Assembly (NCBI GenBank): GCA_025506515.1
Contig: CM046451.1
Location: 69,242,930-69,306,929 of the forward strand
DNA length: 64,000 bases
Direction: 5' to 3'
Origin: Flaveria trinervia
Taxonomy: Eukaryota; Streptophyta; Magnoliopsida; Asterales; Asteraceae
The translations under genes were made by a program, and so were the position numbers. Under the pieces are notes generated by a model that was not told the origin of the DNA, made no database searches, and saw only the letters and a list, made by a program, of their open reading frames with translations. This document shows positions 33,079-44,139 of this stretch, one piece after another; position 1 is the stretch's first letter; every line of letters starts with the position of its first letter.

Positions 33079-36018
33079 GAACTTAAGGATATCCCTATCG
33101 TACGAGACTTTCCTGAAGTATTTCCCGATGACCTTAGTGGTTTACCTCCCATGCGTGAAGTTGAGTTTAAAATCGACTTGATACTAGGAGCAAACCCCGT
33201 GGCTAAGTCACCATATCGGCTTGCACCATCGGAAATGCAAGAACTCTCTAGTCAACTTCAAGAGCTATCCGAGAAGGGCTTCATCCGTCCTAGTTCTTCG
33301 CCTTGGGGTGCACCTGTTCTTTTCGTGAAGAAGAAAGATGGATCGTTTCGTGTGTGCATCGATTATCGTGAGCTTAACAATCTTACCATCAAGAACCGTT
33401 ATCCTCTTCCTCGTATTGATGATTTGTTTGACCAACTTCAAGGAGCTGCTATTTTCTCGAAGATCGATTTATGTTCTGGCTATCATCAATTGCGAGTCCA
33501 TGATGGTGATATCCTAAAGACTGCTTTCCGTACTCGTTATGGGCACTATGAGTTTATGGTGATGCCTTTTGGTTTAACCAATGCTCCTGCTGTCATCATG
33601 GATCTCATGAACCGAGTATGCAAGCCTTATCTAGACAAGTTTGTGATCGTCTTCATTGATGACATACTTATCTACTCCAAGTCCAACACCGATCATGAAC
33701 TGCATTTGAGATTGGTTCTTGAGTTGTTAAAGAAAGAGCAATTGTATGCAAAGTTCTCGAAGTGTGACTTCTGGCTCGAGGAAGTTCAATTTACAAGACA
33801 CGTGGTGAATAGCCCAGGAATTCACGTTGATCCTGCAAAGGTGGAAGCTGTGAAGAATTGGTGTGTTCCTACAAATCCTACCGAAGTTCGTTCTTTTCTT
33901 GGTCTTGCTGGTTATTATCGGCGATTCATTGCCAATTTCTCGAGGATCACGAAACCGCTCACTACTTTGACACAAAAGAATAAACCATTCGAGTGGGGTT
34001 CCGAGCAAGAAGAAGCTTTTGAAGCGTTAAAGCATAAGTTATGCAATGCTCCTATCTTGACCCTACCCGATGGAAACGACGATTTCACCGTGTATTGTGA
34101 TGCATCTAAACAAGGCCTTGGTTGTGTTCTTATGCAACGAGGGAAGGTCATAGCTTACGCATCGAGGCAATTGAAGGTTCACGAGGTGAATTACACAACT
34201 CATGATCTCGAGCTTGGTGCTGTTGTATTTGCTTTGAAGATTTGGAGGCACTACCTGTATGGTACGCAATGTATAGTCTACACCGATCACAAAAGCCTTC
34301 AACACATTTTCAATCAAAAAGATCTCAACATGAGACAACATCGTTGGGTGGAGTTGATTAGTGACTATGATTGTGACATTCGTTACCATCCTGGTAAAGC
34401 AAACGTTGTAGCCGATGCACTAAGCCGAAAGATTCACAACAAGATGATCTCATTCCAAGAAATTCACGATCGACGTCAATGGTTTGACACTTTGGGTGAG
34501 TTCGATACTGAGATCCGACTAGATGTCAACGAGACCACGGTACTACTACAAAACCTGAGAATAGATAGTGACATCGAGTCTAGCATCCTGGAGGCTCAAC
34601 AAATGGTTCAACGAGAAGGAAGAATGAAGGATGAGTTGGAGCATAATCTTCTAACTCAATTGGAAACGAAACCCAATGGGTTGATGTACTTCGCCAATCG
34701 CATTTGGATTCCAAATCGTGATAACATTCGTACCTTTATTATGAACGAAGCTTATCAAACTCGTTATTCTATTCATCCTGGTTCCAATAAGATGTACATG
34801 GACCTACGTGGTCAATATTGGTGGCCTGGAATGAAGAAAGACATAGCGACTTATGTAGCTAAGTGCCTCACATGTACGAAGGTTAAAGCCGAACATCAAC
34901 GTCCAAGTGGATTACTTGAGCAACCCGAGATTCCTATGTGGAAATGGGAACACATATCCATGGACTTCATATAAAGCTACCCCGAACCTCTCGAGGACAT
35001 GATAGCATATGGGTGATCGTTGACCGATTGACCAAGTCGGCACATTTTATACCCATACGTGACACTTACAAGACATCAAAGTTAGCTCGTATATACGTTG
35101 ATGTGATTGTAAGCATCATGGGGTACCTCTGCACATCATATCCGACCGAGATGCTCGTTTCACTTCACATTTTTGGTCGTCTATGCAAGAACTCTTGGGT
35201 ACACAATTAGATCTAAGCATGGCTTACCATCCCCAAACTGATGGTCAAACCGAGCGAACAATCCAAACTTTGGAGGATTTGCTACGTCTCTGTGTTCTTG
35301 ACTTTGGTGGCGATTAGGATACGCATCTACCGCTCGCGGAATTTTCGTATAACAATAGTTACCACTCGAGTATCAAGATGGCACCGTTTGAAGCACTTTA
35401 TGGTCGAAAATGTCGTTCACCGATCTGTTGGACCGACATTGGTGAAAACTTCATCACTGGTCCTGAACTTATACAAGAGACGACCGATAAAGTTTCTATT
35501 ATTCACAAGAACCTTGAAGTGGCGAGAAGTCGTCAAAACAGCTATGCTGACAAGCGACGTAAGCCATTGGAATTCCAAGTTGGGGAGATGGTCCTTCTTA
35601 AGGTTTCACCGTGAAAAGGTGTGGTTCGCTTTGGAAAGAAGGGCAAACTGGCTCCAAGATTTGTAGGACCTTTCAAAATCCTGAAAAGGATTGGAAAAGT
35701 GGCTTATAAACTAGAGTTACCTTCCGACCTTAGTGGAATTCATCCTGTATTCCAGGTCTCAAATTTGAGAAAGTGTTTCGTCGGGTCCTTGCATTTCGTC
35801 GAGTTCGAACCCTGTATGTTCCGCTGGAAGACATTCAGATCGACGGGTCCTTGCATTTCGTCGAGAAACCTGTTGAAATCATGGATTGTATAATGAAGAA
35901 GAGTAGAACCACGACAACCCCAATCATCAAGGTTCGTTGGGAAAATAAACGTGGCGCTGAATTTACTTTGGAACGTGAGGAGCACATGAAGAAGAGATAC
36001 CCATTTTTATTTGTATAG
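33079..36018 (+). pseudogene. 5'-truncated Gypsy element 2 pol (Tekay/Del-like)
   Basis: The recognisable frame starts at about 33079 (ELKDIPIVRDFPEVFPDDL), the protease-RT junction; LTR, gag and protease are missing. A 607-codon ORF (33151-34974) has RT (KKKDGSFRVCIDYRELNN, FIDDILIYS), RNase H (CDASKQGLGCVLMQRG, TDHKSLQHIF) and integrase up to WEHISMDFI. A deletion at about 34970 shifts the frame. The integrase core and GPY/F region (GPFKIL near 35670) continue in other frames (34938-35210, 35378-35614, 35621-35893). The C-terminal chromodomain-like tail (VEIMD, IKVRWENKRG, RYPFLF) ends at 36018. It is better preserved than Gypsy element 1 but incomplete. Confidence 0.92.
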
Positions 36019-36054
36019 TTTCATTTCTTTTAATTTCGGGACGAAATTCTTTTA

Positions 36055-36066
36055 AGTTGGGGAGAC
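36055..36066 (+). other. Polypurine tract of Gypsy element 2
   Basis: AGTTGGGGAGAC lies immediately before TGTAACATC, the LTR start. Confidence 0.85.
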
Positions 36067-38524
36067 TGTAACATCTTGTATTTTTGTTAACTAAAAGTTA
36101 ACTTCGTTTACTCTTACAAGGGTTATTATTGTCAATTTTGAAACTTGCGTGTTGTTTGTGCTTATTCTTTATTGTAATTGGGTTTTTATGAATGTTAAGC
36201 ATAAATATTAATAATAATATTAATATTAATAAAAGTAACAATAATAATAAGTAATAATAATGAATAATAGTATTAGTAATAATAAGATTACTTTTAATAT
36301 GGTTACTTATAATTTATAAGGGTTATTAAACTTAACCATATTTAAAACATAAACTTAAATTAAGTTTGAGGGTTTTATTTGTCAATTTGGAAACTTAAAA
36401 TGGAACTTTTAAACATAAAATGTTAAATAATAAACTAGAGGGACCAATTGTGTAATTATTTAAAACCCAACCCAAAACCCTTTTCTCTCTCCCCGATTTT
36501 CCGGCCGTCGGCCGGCAACAACCAAAAGCCATTAAAACGCATAAAAATGAACCCCAAAACGCTCCTAACCGGTTCGTGGAGTCGATTCGAACTTAATCAC
36601 GAACTAAAATTGTGTTAAAACACTAGTTACAAACCTCAAACGATCGTATAACCGATACCTTTAATTCCATAGCCATTCAAGCATTAAATCTCTAATAATA
36701 ATCCGATTAAATGAACCTACACAATCATCTACCTTTTCCTAATCGATTACAACTATCAATTTCACCTGAAACACACACAATCATTGAGTTCAATCACCAC
36801 AAACACCGAGACTTGCAACCAACGGGTTCATCATCTTCCGAGCTTCAATTGTTGAAATTGACATAGGGCTTTGCGTCAAGACCAACTCTCGAAGCTGTCC
36901 ACAAGTTTAATTTGGTTTCCATCATCATTTTCCTACCCATCGAATTCGATTCTTGGCCGCGACCTGCTCTACACCAAAGGGGCATCGATTCAATCTTAAT
37001 GAAGTGAGTAAATCACATCATCACATTTGGTTTTTCTTAATGAATCAAAGCCCTATGATTAATTTGGCTAACAAACTCGAATTGATCTTCAATTTGATCG
37101 AACATGGTTCTAGGGTTTATATGGGAATTGGGGTTTTCATTCGCAATGGTTTTTAAGATTTAAAACCAGGTTATAACCGCGGCTGGAAGCCTGGTTCACT
37201 GGTTAAGACAATGTTCCCCATACATGAGGTCACGGGTTCGAACCCGGCACCTCATGTAATTTTTTTAAAGCCTTTTTGGCTTAAAATTAATTATAGAAAA
37301 TTTATAATAATTATAAAAATGAATTTTATAAACCCTAAATATTTTTAAAGTCATCTAATTATTTCTTAGAAATTTATTCTTGTAAAACTCTGTAATATTT
37401 TAATATAAAATTATTTACAAATGTAATAATTAAATATTTTTATAAAAATTAGATTGTTATATAATACTTAAAGACATTAAATTAATATTAGACCTTATGT
37501 TTATGGATTTATCATGATATTTATAGAATTTAAATATAATTTTGTAAACAAAATCACAAGTTATTTACAAAGGATCAATTTCCTTAAAAATAAATTTATA
37601 AATGTATTTTTATAATAATTATTTACTTTATAAAAATCCCCTAAATTCTAATACTCTAGTTCATGTTAACTCGTTAATCTTATTATTAACCTAAATCTTA
37701 TAATATTTATATATTTAGGTGCCTTGTGACGTTTTATCTTGGATCGGCATATTTTATTCTTATTAATCTTCATTATATATTATTTGACAAGTGAGTTTTC
37801 CTTGTCTCTTTTTCATATTTTCACACTAATTTGGGGTGAAACATGATAGCTTATACATGATACACTTATACACATTTGAGACTTGTAAATCACATGCAAT
37901 TCAACTTATTATTTTGTCATGGTTATTTGTGTATTGTAAGTGATTATATGAGATACATAGTTTGTTTACAATCATTAACTATGGCTAGCCTAGCGACGTC
38001 TTATATCTTTGGGCCTGACAAGCCTATTTGGTGCTAAAGCCGAGGTATTGCCGGCTCCTGATGACGTATGCTTGTTCATCATGGAACCAAATACACTTAG
38101 TCAATCTTTTATACTTGTAATCAAGTCGAGGTTTGGTTGTAACGATATGTGTTCTATAACCTTACTTGCTATGACCTATGACATGAATTGCTACTTGTAA
38201 ATTTTTTCATATTATGTATGAAAACCTTGGAAACTCACCAACTATTTTAGTTGACTCTTATTTTTATCATGTTTCAGGTCAACCTCAAGTTTAAAGCGAT
38301 CCTTATGAAGTATGTAATAATCTAGGACTTGGACCTAGTTAATGAATAAAAGTTTACATCATGTTATGTTATGTTTGAACTTATTACTTGTTTGGGACTT
38401 ATGATTGTATTTCATTTCAAGACTTATGATAACAATATTTACATTTTAATATAGCGTTATGTGGCTGTGAACAATCTTAACCCTCACATCTCGACGTTTC
38501 CGCCGTCAAGGTTGGGGTGTGACA
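36067..38524 (+). repeat. 3' LTR of Gypsy element 2 (2458 bp)
   Basis: It begins TGTAACATCTTG and ends GGGGTGTGACA. AT-rich throughout, with a TAATAA-type low-complexity tract at about 36208-36290 and a tRNA-like insert at 37181-37266. The partner 5' LTR is absent, so the target duplication cannot be checked. The sequence right after it is Copia LTR, indicating that the Gypsy landed in, or recombined with, a Copia LTR. Confidence 0.85.
37181..37266 (+). other. tRNA-like pol III promoter pair (possible SINE) inside the Gypsy LTR
   Basis: TGGTTCACTGG at 37192-37202 fits the A box (TRGYNNANNGG). GGTTCGAACCC at 37235-37245 fits the B box, 32 bases further on. TACATGAGGT (37221-37230) and ACCTCATGTA (37249-37258) form a perfect 10-bp stem around the B box, and a T-run ends at 37266 as a pol III terminator would. 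It does not fold as a complete tRNA gene in my reading, so it is more likely a SINE head or tRNA-derived insert. Confidence 0.6.
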
Positions 38525-38677
38525 CCAAACACTTATGTTCTTTGTGTTCTGTCTCATATATTACTTGTGTTCTTAGTGTCACCACTTGGTTAATCCAGTT
38601 TACTGTTTGATCTAAGTTTAGTTTATCTCCTTTTTGTGTTGTTGTGTTGTAACTCTTCACCCTTCAACGATCCCGCA
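38525..38677 (+). repeat. 3' tail of a family A Copia LTR
   Basis: About 153 bp matching the last part of the family A LTR (TTCTTTGTGTTCTGTCTC, then TTGGTTAATCCAGTTTACT) and ending GATCCCGCA. Its left side is cut by the Gypsy LTR. Its right side is joined to Copia pol sequence, so this LTR had itself inserted in an older element. Confidence 0.8.
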
Positions 38678-39390
38678 CACCTATTCCCAGAAACCACAAT
38701 TTTTGCCCTGACTTTGAGGGGGAGGTATCAACATCAGTATAGAGCAATTATTGGGTCTCTGATGTATCTCATAGCAAGCAGGCCTGATATTATGTTTGCT
38801 ATATGCATCTGTGCAAGATATCAAGTTGCTCCAAAGGTGTCTCATCTAGTTGCTGCCAAGAGAATTCTTAGTACCTCAAAGGAGAACCAAAGCTTGGTCT
38901 ATGGTATCCTAGAAACTCCAAATTCAATCTCTATGGCTATACCGATAGTGAATATGGTGGTTGCAACATCAACAAGAAATCCACATCAGGAGGATGTCAA
39001 TTTTTTGGTGGAAGGATATGGCAATGGAAGAAGCAATCCTGTGTCTCAACATCTACTGCCGAAGCTGAATACATTACTGCTGCAAGTTATTATGCTCAGC
39101 TGCTCTGGATTCACAATCAAATGCTAGACTATGGATTTAACTTCATGAGCACTCCTATCCATATTGACAACAAAAATGCAATCTCGATTACTTAAAATCC
39201 AGTGAAGCACTCCAAGACAAAGCATATTGATATCAGGTACCATTTCACTAGAGATATTCATGAGAAAAACCTGATTAAATTAGTTAAAGTTGACTTGAAT
39301 GAACAATATGTTGATTTGTTCACCAAAGCTTTTGATAAACAAAGATTTAAGTATCTCATTACAGCTATTGGAATGATAAACACCGCCTAA
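38678..39390 (+). pseudogene. Copia A2 pol remnant: RNase H end
   Basis: It begins in the linker between RT and RNase H and contains IIGSLMYLIASRPDIMFAIC, then YQVAPKVSHL, AEAEYITAASYYAQLLWI, NQMLDYGFNF, KTKHIDIRYH and DLFTKAFDKQRFKYL. It ends in the same MIN-type terminus as the complete element. It has frame shifts near 38870-39060 and a stop at 39193-39195. Together with 40007-41164 and 53505-56614 it forms the older element A2. Confidence 0.85.
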
Positions 39391-40006
39391 TGTATCTCAT
39401 TTGAAATACCTTTTTAAAATATGTCTTGTCTTCTGTCAAATACAATCTAAGCTTTGTTACAAAAGGTTATTTTTCAAAATTGACTAAGTGTGAGTATTTG
39501 CGAAGAGAAAATTACCCTTCGAAGAATCTTTCATTATCTTCCGAATGCAATTTCTTCATTTTAAGCATTATCTTCTGAAGAGTTTTTGGTCTTGAAAGTA
39601 TATCTTCACTACTTCCGAAGCTTGAACACTTCTTCATTCGGAAGGCATTCTTACTCTCGAAAGTAAATTTATTTGCCTTTGGAAGAGAAAATTCTTCGGA
39701 AATACTTTTACCTTCGGAAGAAGACTTTACTCTGTAACGGAAACCTTTGGGCCCCACACTATAAAAAGCAAAGATTTTATCCATGATGTCAGAATCTTTT
39801 AAATGGTTTTTAACCTTATTGCCACTATCACATCTTACCCCTTCATCTTACCCCCAAACCATCATGTCAGCTTATCCATCCACCTTATTCACCCATTTAA
39901 ATAATTCTGACTCATCACTTTAATCTTTTTACCACTTCTACTACCCAAAGCACTTCTCATTACAACCTTCTCCGATTCAAACTTGTTTCCCCTGTTCTTT
40001 ATCACA
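39391..40006 (+). promoter_or_regulatory. A2 pol-aORF spacer with palindromic motifs and TATA-like box
   Basis: It contains scattered CTTCCGAAG/CTTCGGAAG-type motifs (about 39504-39722), then TATAAAAAG at 39760-39768, then a pyrimidine/CA-rich leader-like stretch before ATG at 40007. The complete family A element has the same order: motifs, TATA, leader, ATG. Confidence 0.5.
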
Positions 40007-41164
40007 ATGGCACTAAACCCTTAACACAATCAAGTCTCACTTCTGGATTCATCCGGGGATACTGACTTCTCTGAAATCATGTCTTTTCTCACCCAATCTA
40101 CCTACTATACTGCCTTGAATGTAAACCCCACCATTTATTTGAACCAAATGGAGGATTTTTGGGCCAATGGTCATATTGAAACCCTAAATCAAGATAGGGT
40201 TATAAGGTCGAGAATTTATGGACAGGAGTTGGTCATCTCTGAACAAATCATCAGGGAGCATTTGGAGCTTCATGATGAGGGCACCCCTATTGAATTTCTT
40301 AAGTCGGACCTGGATGATACATACACCCTAATAGGTTATGGTGGAGATGTAAGCAGGTCTACTATCTACAAGTTTACCTTCTCCTATAACTGGAGGTTCC
40401 TGTTGCATGTTGTTTTCCATTGTTTATCAAACAAGTCTGGGGGATGGGATCAAATCCCATATGAATTAGGCTACCTAGTTCATGGTTTAGTGAAGAGCCT
40501 CCGCTTCAACTACTCAAGGTTTGTGTTGTCTAACATCTTGGGAACCTTTAAAAGGACACATTCTTTATGTTTCCTAGATTCATCCAACACATAATCAACT
40601 GTGAGTTGGACCAAAGTTAGTTTGTATGTGCAACTGCTTTAACTGTTCCTCACATGAGGCCGACCATCTTCAAAGTTTTGAAGAAAGTGTCCACCAATTT
40701 CACTGGAAGACATACTGCACTCCTTCCAGGTATGATTGGGCCAATGGCTCCTGGTGACATCCCTATTAACCCCACAGGTGATGAACCCACACCAGTAACT
40801 ACCCTCACATTGCCAATATACCTTCTCCACCCATCAAAATCACTTATCAGAGACGTCCAAACTAAACCCTTGTTCAATCTTCTCTGATTGAACAAGTTCC
40901 CCCTATTCTACCCAAAAAGGCTAGAGTGGAAACATGGGCTCCCACTCAGCCTGAGGTCCCACCTTCCTTCACAATTGACCATAATATGGGCATTGAGTCT
41001 CCTTAGTCTCAATCCCATGAGCCTGAATCCCACCCACAAGCCCTCAAGGTGAGTCTCGATGCTCCCCTGAGCAGCCAAAAAGAGACAGCCCCACCAAAGG
41101 CTCAATGCCATTAGACATTGATCAAAGTCCCGGGTCATTATGCACCACTTCAATATCTTTCACT
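40007..41164 (+). pseudogene. A2 aORF, N-terminal part
   Basis: ATG at 40007 reads MALNP then TAA; the frame resumes in the 171-codon ORF 40079-40594. This N-terminal domain has FWANGHIETL, then IRSRIYGQELVISEQIIREHL, GYGGDVS, WRFLLHVVFHCLSNKSGGWD and RFNYSRFVLSNIL. It resembles what I know as the putative plant transposon protein domain found in Sirevirus/Athila-type extra ORFs. After 40594 the frame is broken and the Pro-rich linker follows. The element is interrupted at 41165-41169 (GACCT) by the complete family A insertion and continues at 53505. Confidence 0.75.
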
Positions 41165-41169
41165 GACCT

Positions 41170-41962
41170 TGTAGAGATTAATGAAGAGCTGATGCAACCT
41201 AAACATCTTTAGTCTCTCTTGCATGCTGCACAAGTGCATTGAAGTGGAATGCTTCGGAAGTTTCACATCTGCAACAGAAATAATCTAAGTGTGAAATCTT
41301 CCGAAGCCAAGACCAACATCTTCCGAAGCCAAAGATGAAGTCTTCCGAAGCCTCAGAGACAAAGTCTTCCAAAGCTTCAAGTTCATGAAGACAGATTTCT
41401 TCTGAAGACTTTTAAGATATGCTTTATCTGATGTACTGTTCCCTAAAGCTGGACACCTTTCCGCGCAACTCTGCAAGTCACCAACTAACATGTTTGGTGA
41501 AAAAGTCCTTGCTTTTGGTAACTGTACATTGAGGTCTTGAGTCTGTAACTATCTACTTTATGTACTTTATCCTTTTTGTAATAAATAAGGATGTGAGCTA
41601 TGCATGTCATAGTCTCTAGTCAAAAGGCAATCTACCTTTTGACTTTACAATTGATTTTGTGTGTGTCTAGTCAATTGTATCCAGCTGGCTTTCAAAGTAT
41701 AACCGGCTGTAGGATGTTGTATAAGTATCTCATGTTCTTGTATCTTTCACATATGCTTTGTAACACTTTTAATAGAACATAGAGAAAGCAATATACTGCA
41801 TTCTTGAAAACCATATACTTGTGTTCTTTGTGTTGTGTCTCTTACATTACTTGTGTTCTTAGTGTCTTATCTTGGTTAATCCAGTTTACTATTTGATTAA
41901 AGCTTGGTTAATCTCCTCTTTGTGTTGTTGTGTTGTAACTCACACCCTTCAACAATCCTGCA
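41170..41962 (+). repeat. 5' LTR of the complete family A element
   Basis: TGTAGAGATTAATG...AACAATCCTGCA. CTTCSGAAG motifs begin at 41252, 41298, 41320 and 41342, with a variant at 41365 (22-23 bp spacing for the last four). A TATA-like TATAAG is at 41720-41725. Confidence 0.95.
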
Positions 41963-41964
41963 TT

Positions 41965-41976
41965 TGGTATTAGAGC
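41965..41976 (+). other. Primer binding site of the complete family A element
   Basis: TGGTATTAGAGC, one mismatch from the initiator Met tRNA complement, two bases after the LTR. Confidence 0.85.
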
Positions 41977-42045
41977 TTTCAGGCTCTTGATATAAGATCT
42001 CACCATCTTAAGATCCCTCACACACACAAATACCAAACTTTTCAA

Positions 42046-44139
42046 ATGGCAGCCATTTCCAAAACTGATATGGAAACTGGAACCATGAACAAGTCCCCAC
42101 TAATCACTCTTGATGAGTTTGACACCTGGTGTTTAAGAATGGAAGGTTTCATCAGATCTCTTGATTCAAGAATGTGGGAGTCTATTGAGAATGGACCTTT
42201 CATACCCAACACACCCTCTGCTACTGGTGCTGGTATGATCCCCAAGGATGTGGCTAACTACTCTGATGAAGATAGGAAGAGAGTAGAGATAGACAGGAAA
42301 GCCATGACAGCTCTTCAAACTACCCTTCCAAACTCTGTGTACAGAGGTTTCAAGAAGTGCAAAACAGCTAAGCAGCTGTGGGATGCACTGAAACTGATGT
42401 ATGAGGGTTCTTCTGAAGCCAAGGAGAACAAGAAGGATCTCCTAAAGCAGCAGTTTGAAAACTTCACCTTCAAAACAGGTGAGACCATGACTCAGCAATA
42501 CTTCAGGTATGTTGAGATTGTGGATACCCTAGTGGATGGAGGAGTTTTTCTTGAGAATAGAGACATTATAAGGAAGTTCATGTCCTCACTTCCTAGGCAA
42601 TGGACACACTACTGTGTGGTGATCAAGAGAACTGAAAATCTCAAAACTCTCACTCTGACAGAGTTATATGAGATTCTCAGTGGCTACCAGATGGAGATGA
42701 ACATGCAGGATTCATCTGGCAACTCCAACAATCTAATGGGTTCAGCCCTGCATGTGGTTGAAAGGGATAGCATAGAACCCAAACATCATCTTATATGCTA
42801 CCCTGACAACTCACCCAAGGGTCCTTTCATCACCTTTCCAGAGACACCAAAGGAGAACTACACTCAAGGAAGCCCATTCCAAGAGGCAAGCTCTTCTCAA
42901 GCATATGTGTCTTCTGATGAAAGCTGTGGCAACTCTCTTTTCACTCTTGAAGACCTGGACTGTATCCATCCAGATGATCTGGAGTACATGGAAATAGTCC
43001 AGCAGATGGCTCTTCTTACTCACAGAGCCAAGAAGTTCTACAAGAGGACTGGAAGGAAGTTCCCAAGCAATGCAACCAGTGGAAAGTTTGGACTGGACAA
43101 AGGCAAAGTCAAGTGTTACAACTGTAACTTGATGGGCCATTTTTCCAGAGAGTGTAAGGCACCTAGAACCAATGGTGGCCAAACACAACCCAAACCAAAC
43201 TACACTGACAAAGTTCTCCATAATGAGAAGTCAAAGCAGCAAGCTACTGTTGTTGTTGAGGAAGGAGGCTTTGACTGGAGCTTTCAGGTGGAAGATGCTT
43301 CTCCAAACCAAGCATTGATGGCAGATCATGATGAACCCAAGGTATTGGAACATCTCTGTACTCCTGAATGCATTGTTAAAGTTAACAGGTACACGTCCTA
43401 TAACTTGGAACTAAGATCTAATATTGAGTCCTTAAACATTTTAAAATCTGATTTTAGAAAGACTGAAAATGATTATAAGCTGAAAATAGAGGACTTAGAG
43501 AAAATAATTTCAGTTTTAAAACATGAACACACAGATTTTAGGACTCAAATTAAAGATCTTATAACCAAGTTAACTGAGTACCAGGCTGAGCTTGTGATCA
43601 GCAAAGCCAAGGCAGAAAAGAGTGTTCTTGAAGAAGAGACCTTCAAGAACATGAAATCCTCATCCCTGCACAACAAAGTGTGCTATCAAAATAGACAGGG
43701 ACTGGGATCCAATGAGATAGCTCCCCCACACACAATCTTGTCAGTAAGATCTCCTAGGTGTGGAACTTATGAAGATGAGCTTCCTCTCATAGATCCTATG
43801 AGTGAGGAGGATGAAGAAGAGATAGTGAAGAATCCTTCTACTAAGAGTGAAGAGGAGGATCCTAAGAAGGGCCACTATCCTTCTAAGGAGAAAGTGAAGA
43901 CTGTGATGACCAAGTCCATGAGAAAAAACTTGATCAGAAAGAGCAAAAGGAAGGCAAGGAAGGCTCAAGAGATCAAGGCTACTTTTGACTCTAAGCAGAA
44001 ACAAGTTTTTATTTCTGCAGGGTTTAAAGTGGTAGGGACTGATGGCATCAACCAAAACTCTGCTAAGAGTTCTGGTTCTTGCTCAACTCATCTGAGCAGC
44101 AAGAAGAAGACTGATCTGCTGTGTACCACTGCTGCATAG
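42046..44139 (+). CDS. Family A Gag polyprotein portion (697 codons, open)
   Basis: Nucleocapsid/capsid precursor of the Copia element. The start MAAISKTDM is shared with the copy at 31954. Residues about 20-230 form the UBN2/gag-polypeptide domain (LITLDEFDTWCLRMEGFI, KQLWDALKLMYEG, QQFENFTFKTGE). A CCHC knuckle CYNCNLMGHFSREC lies at 357-370 (CX2CX4HX4C). Residues about 450-535 are a long heptad-rich coiled coil, unusual for Copia gag in general but expected in Sireviruses. A basic segment (KSKRKARKAQ) follows near 630. The ORF ends at TAG 44137-44139; the same frame reopens to 44586 after a second TAG at 44206-44208, so these are probably acquired stops in a longer gag-pol frame. Confidence 0.85.
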   Translation: MAAISKTDMETGTMNKSPLITLDEFDTWCLRMEGFIRSLDSRMWESIENGPFIPNTPSATGAGMIPKDVANYSDEDRKRVEIDRKAMTALQTTLPNSVYRGFKKCKTAKQLWDALKLMYEGSSEAKENKKDLLKQQFENFTFKTGETMTQQYFRYVEIVDTLVDGGVFLENRDIIRKFMSSLPRQWTHYCVVIKRTENLKTLTLTELYEILSGYQMEMNMQDSSGNSNNLMGSALHVVERDSIEPKHHLICYPDNSPKGPFITFPETPKENYTQGSPFQEASSSQAYVSSDESCGNSLFTLEDLDCIHPDDLEYMEIVQQMALLTHRAKKFYKRTGRKFPSNATSGKFGLDKGKVKCYNCNLMGHFSRECKAPRTNGGQTQPKPNYTDKVLHNEKSKQQATVVVEEGGFDWSFQVEDASPNQALMADHDEPKVLEHLCTPECIVKVNRYTSYNLELRSNIESLNILKSDFRKTENDYKLKIEDLEKIISVLKHEHTDFRTQIKDLITKLTEYQAELVISKAKAEKSVLEEETFKNMKSSSLHNKVCYQNRQGLGSNEIAPPHTILSVRSPRCGTYEDELPLIDPMSEEDEEEIVKNPSTKSEEEDPKKGHYPSKEKVKTVMTKSMRKNLIRKSKRKARKAQEIKATFDSKQKQVFISAGFKVVGTDGINQNSAKSSGSCSTHLSSKKKTDLLCTTAA

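Noticed and set aside
37181..37266. Functional tRNA gene
   Set aside because: A and B boxes are present, but I could not draw a full cloverleaf with acceptor and anticodon arms. The sequence is inside a Gypsy LTR, so tRNA-like or SINE is the safer call.
38525..38677. 3' LTR paired with the 5' LTR at 31082 as one element
   Set aside because: Flanks do not match (AACAT before 31082, CACCT after 38677) and the sequences differ noticeably, so no pairing is supported.
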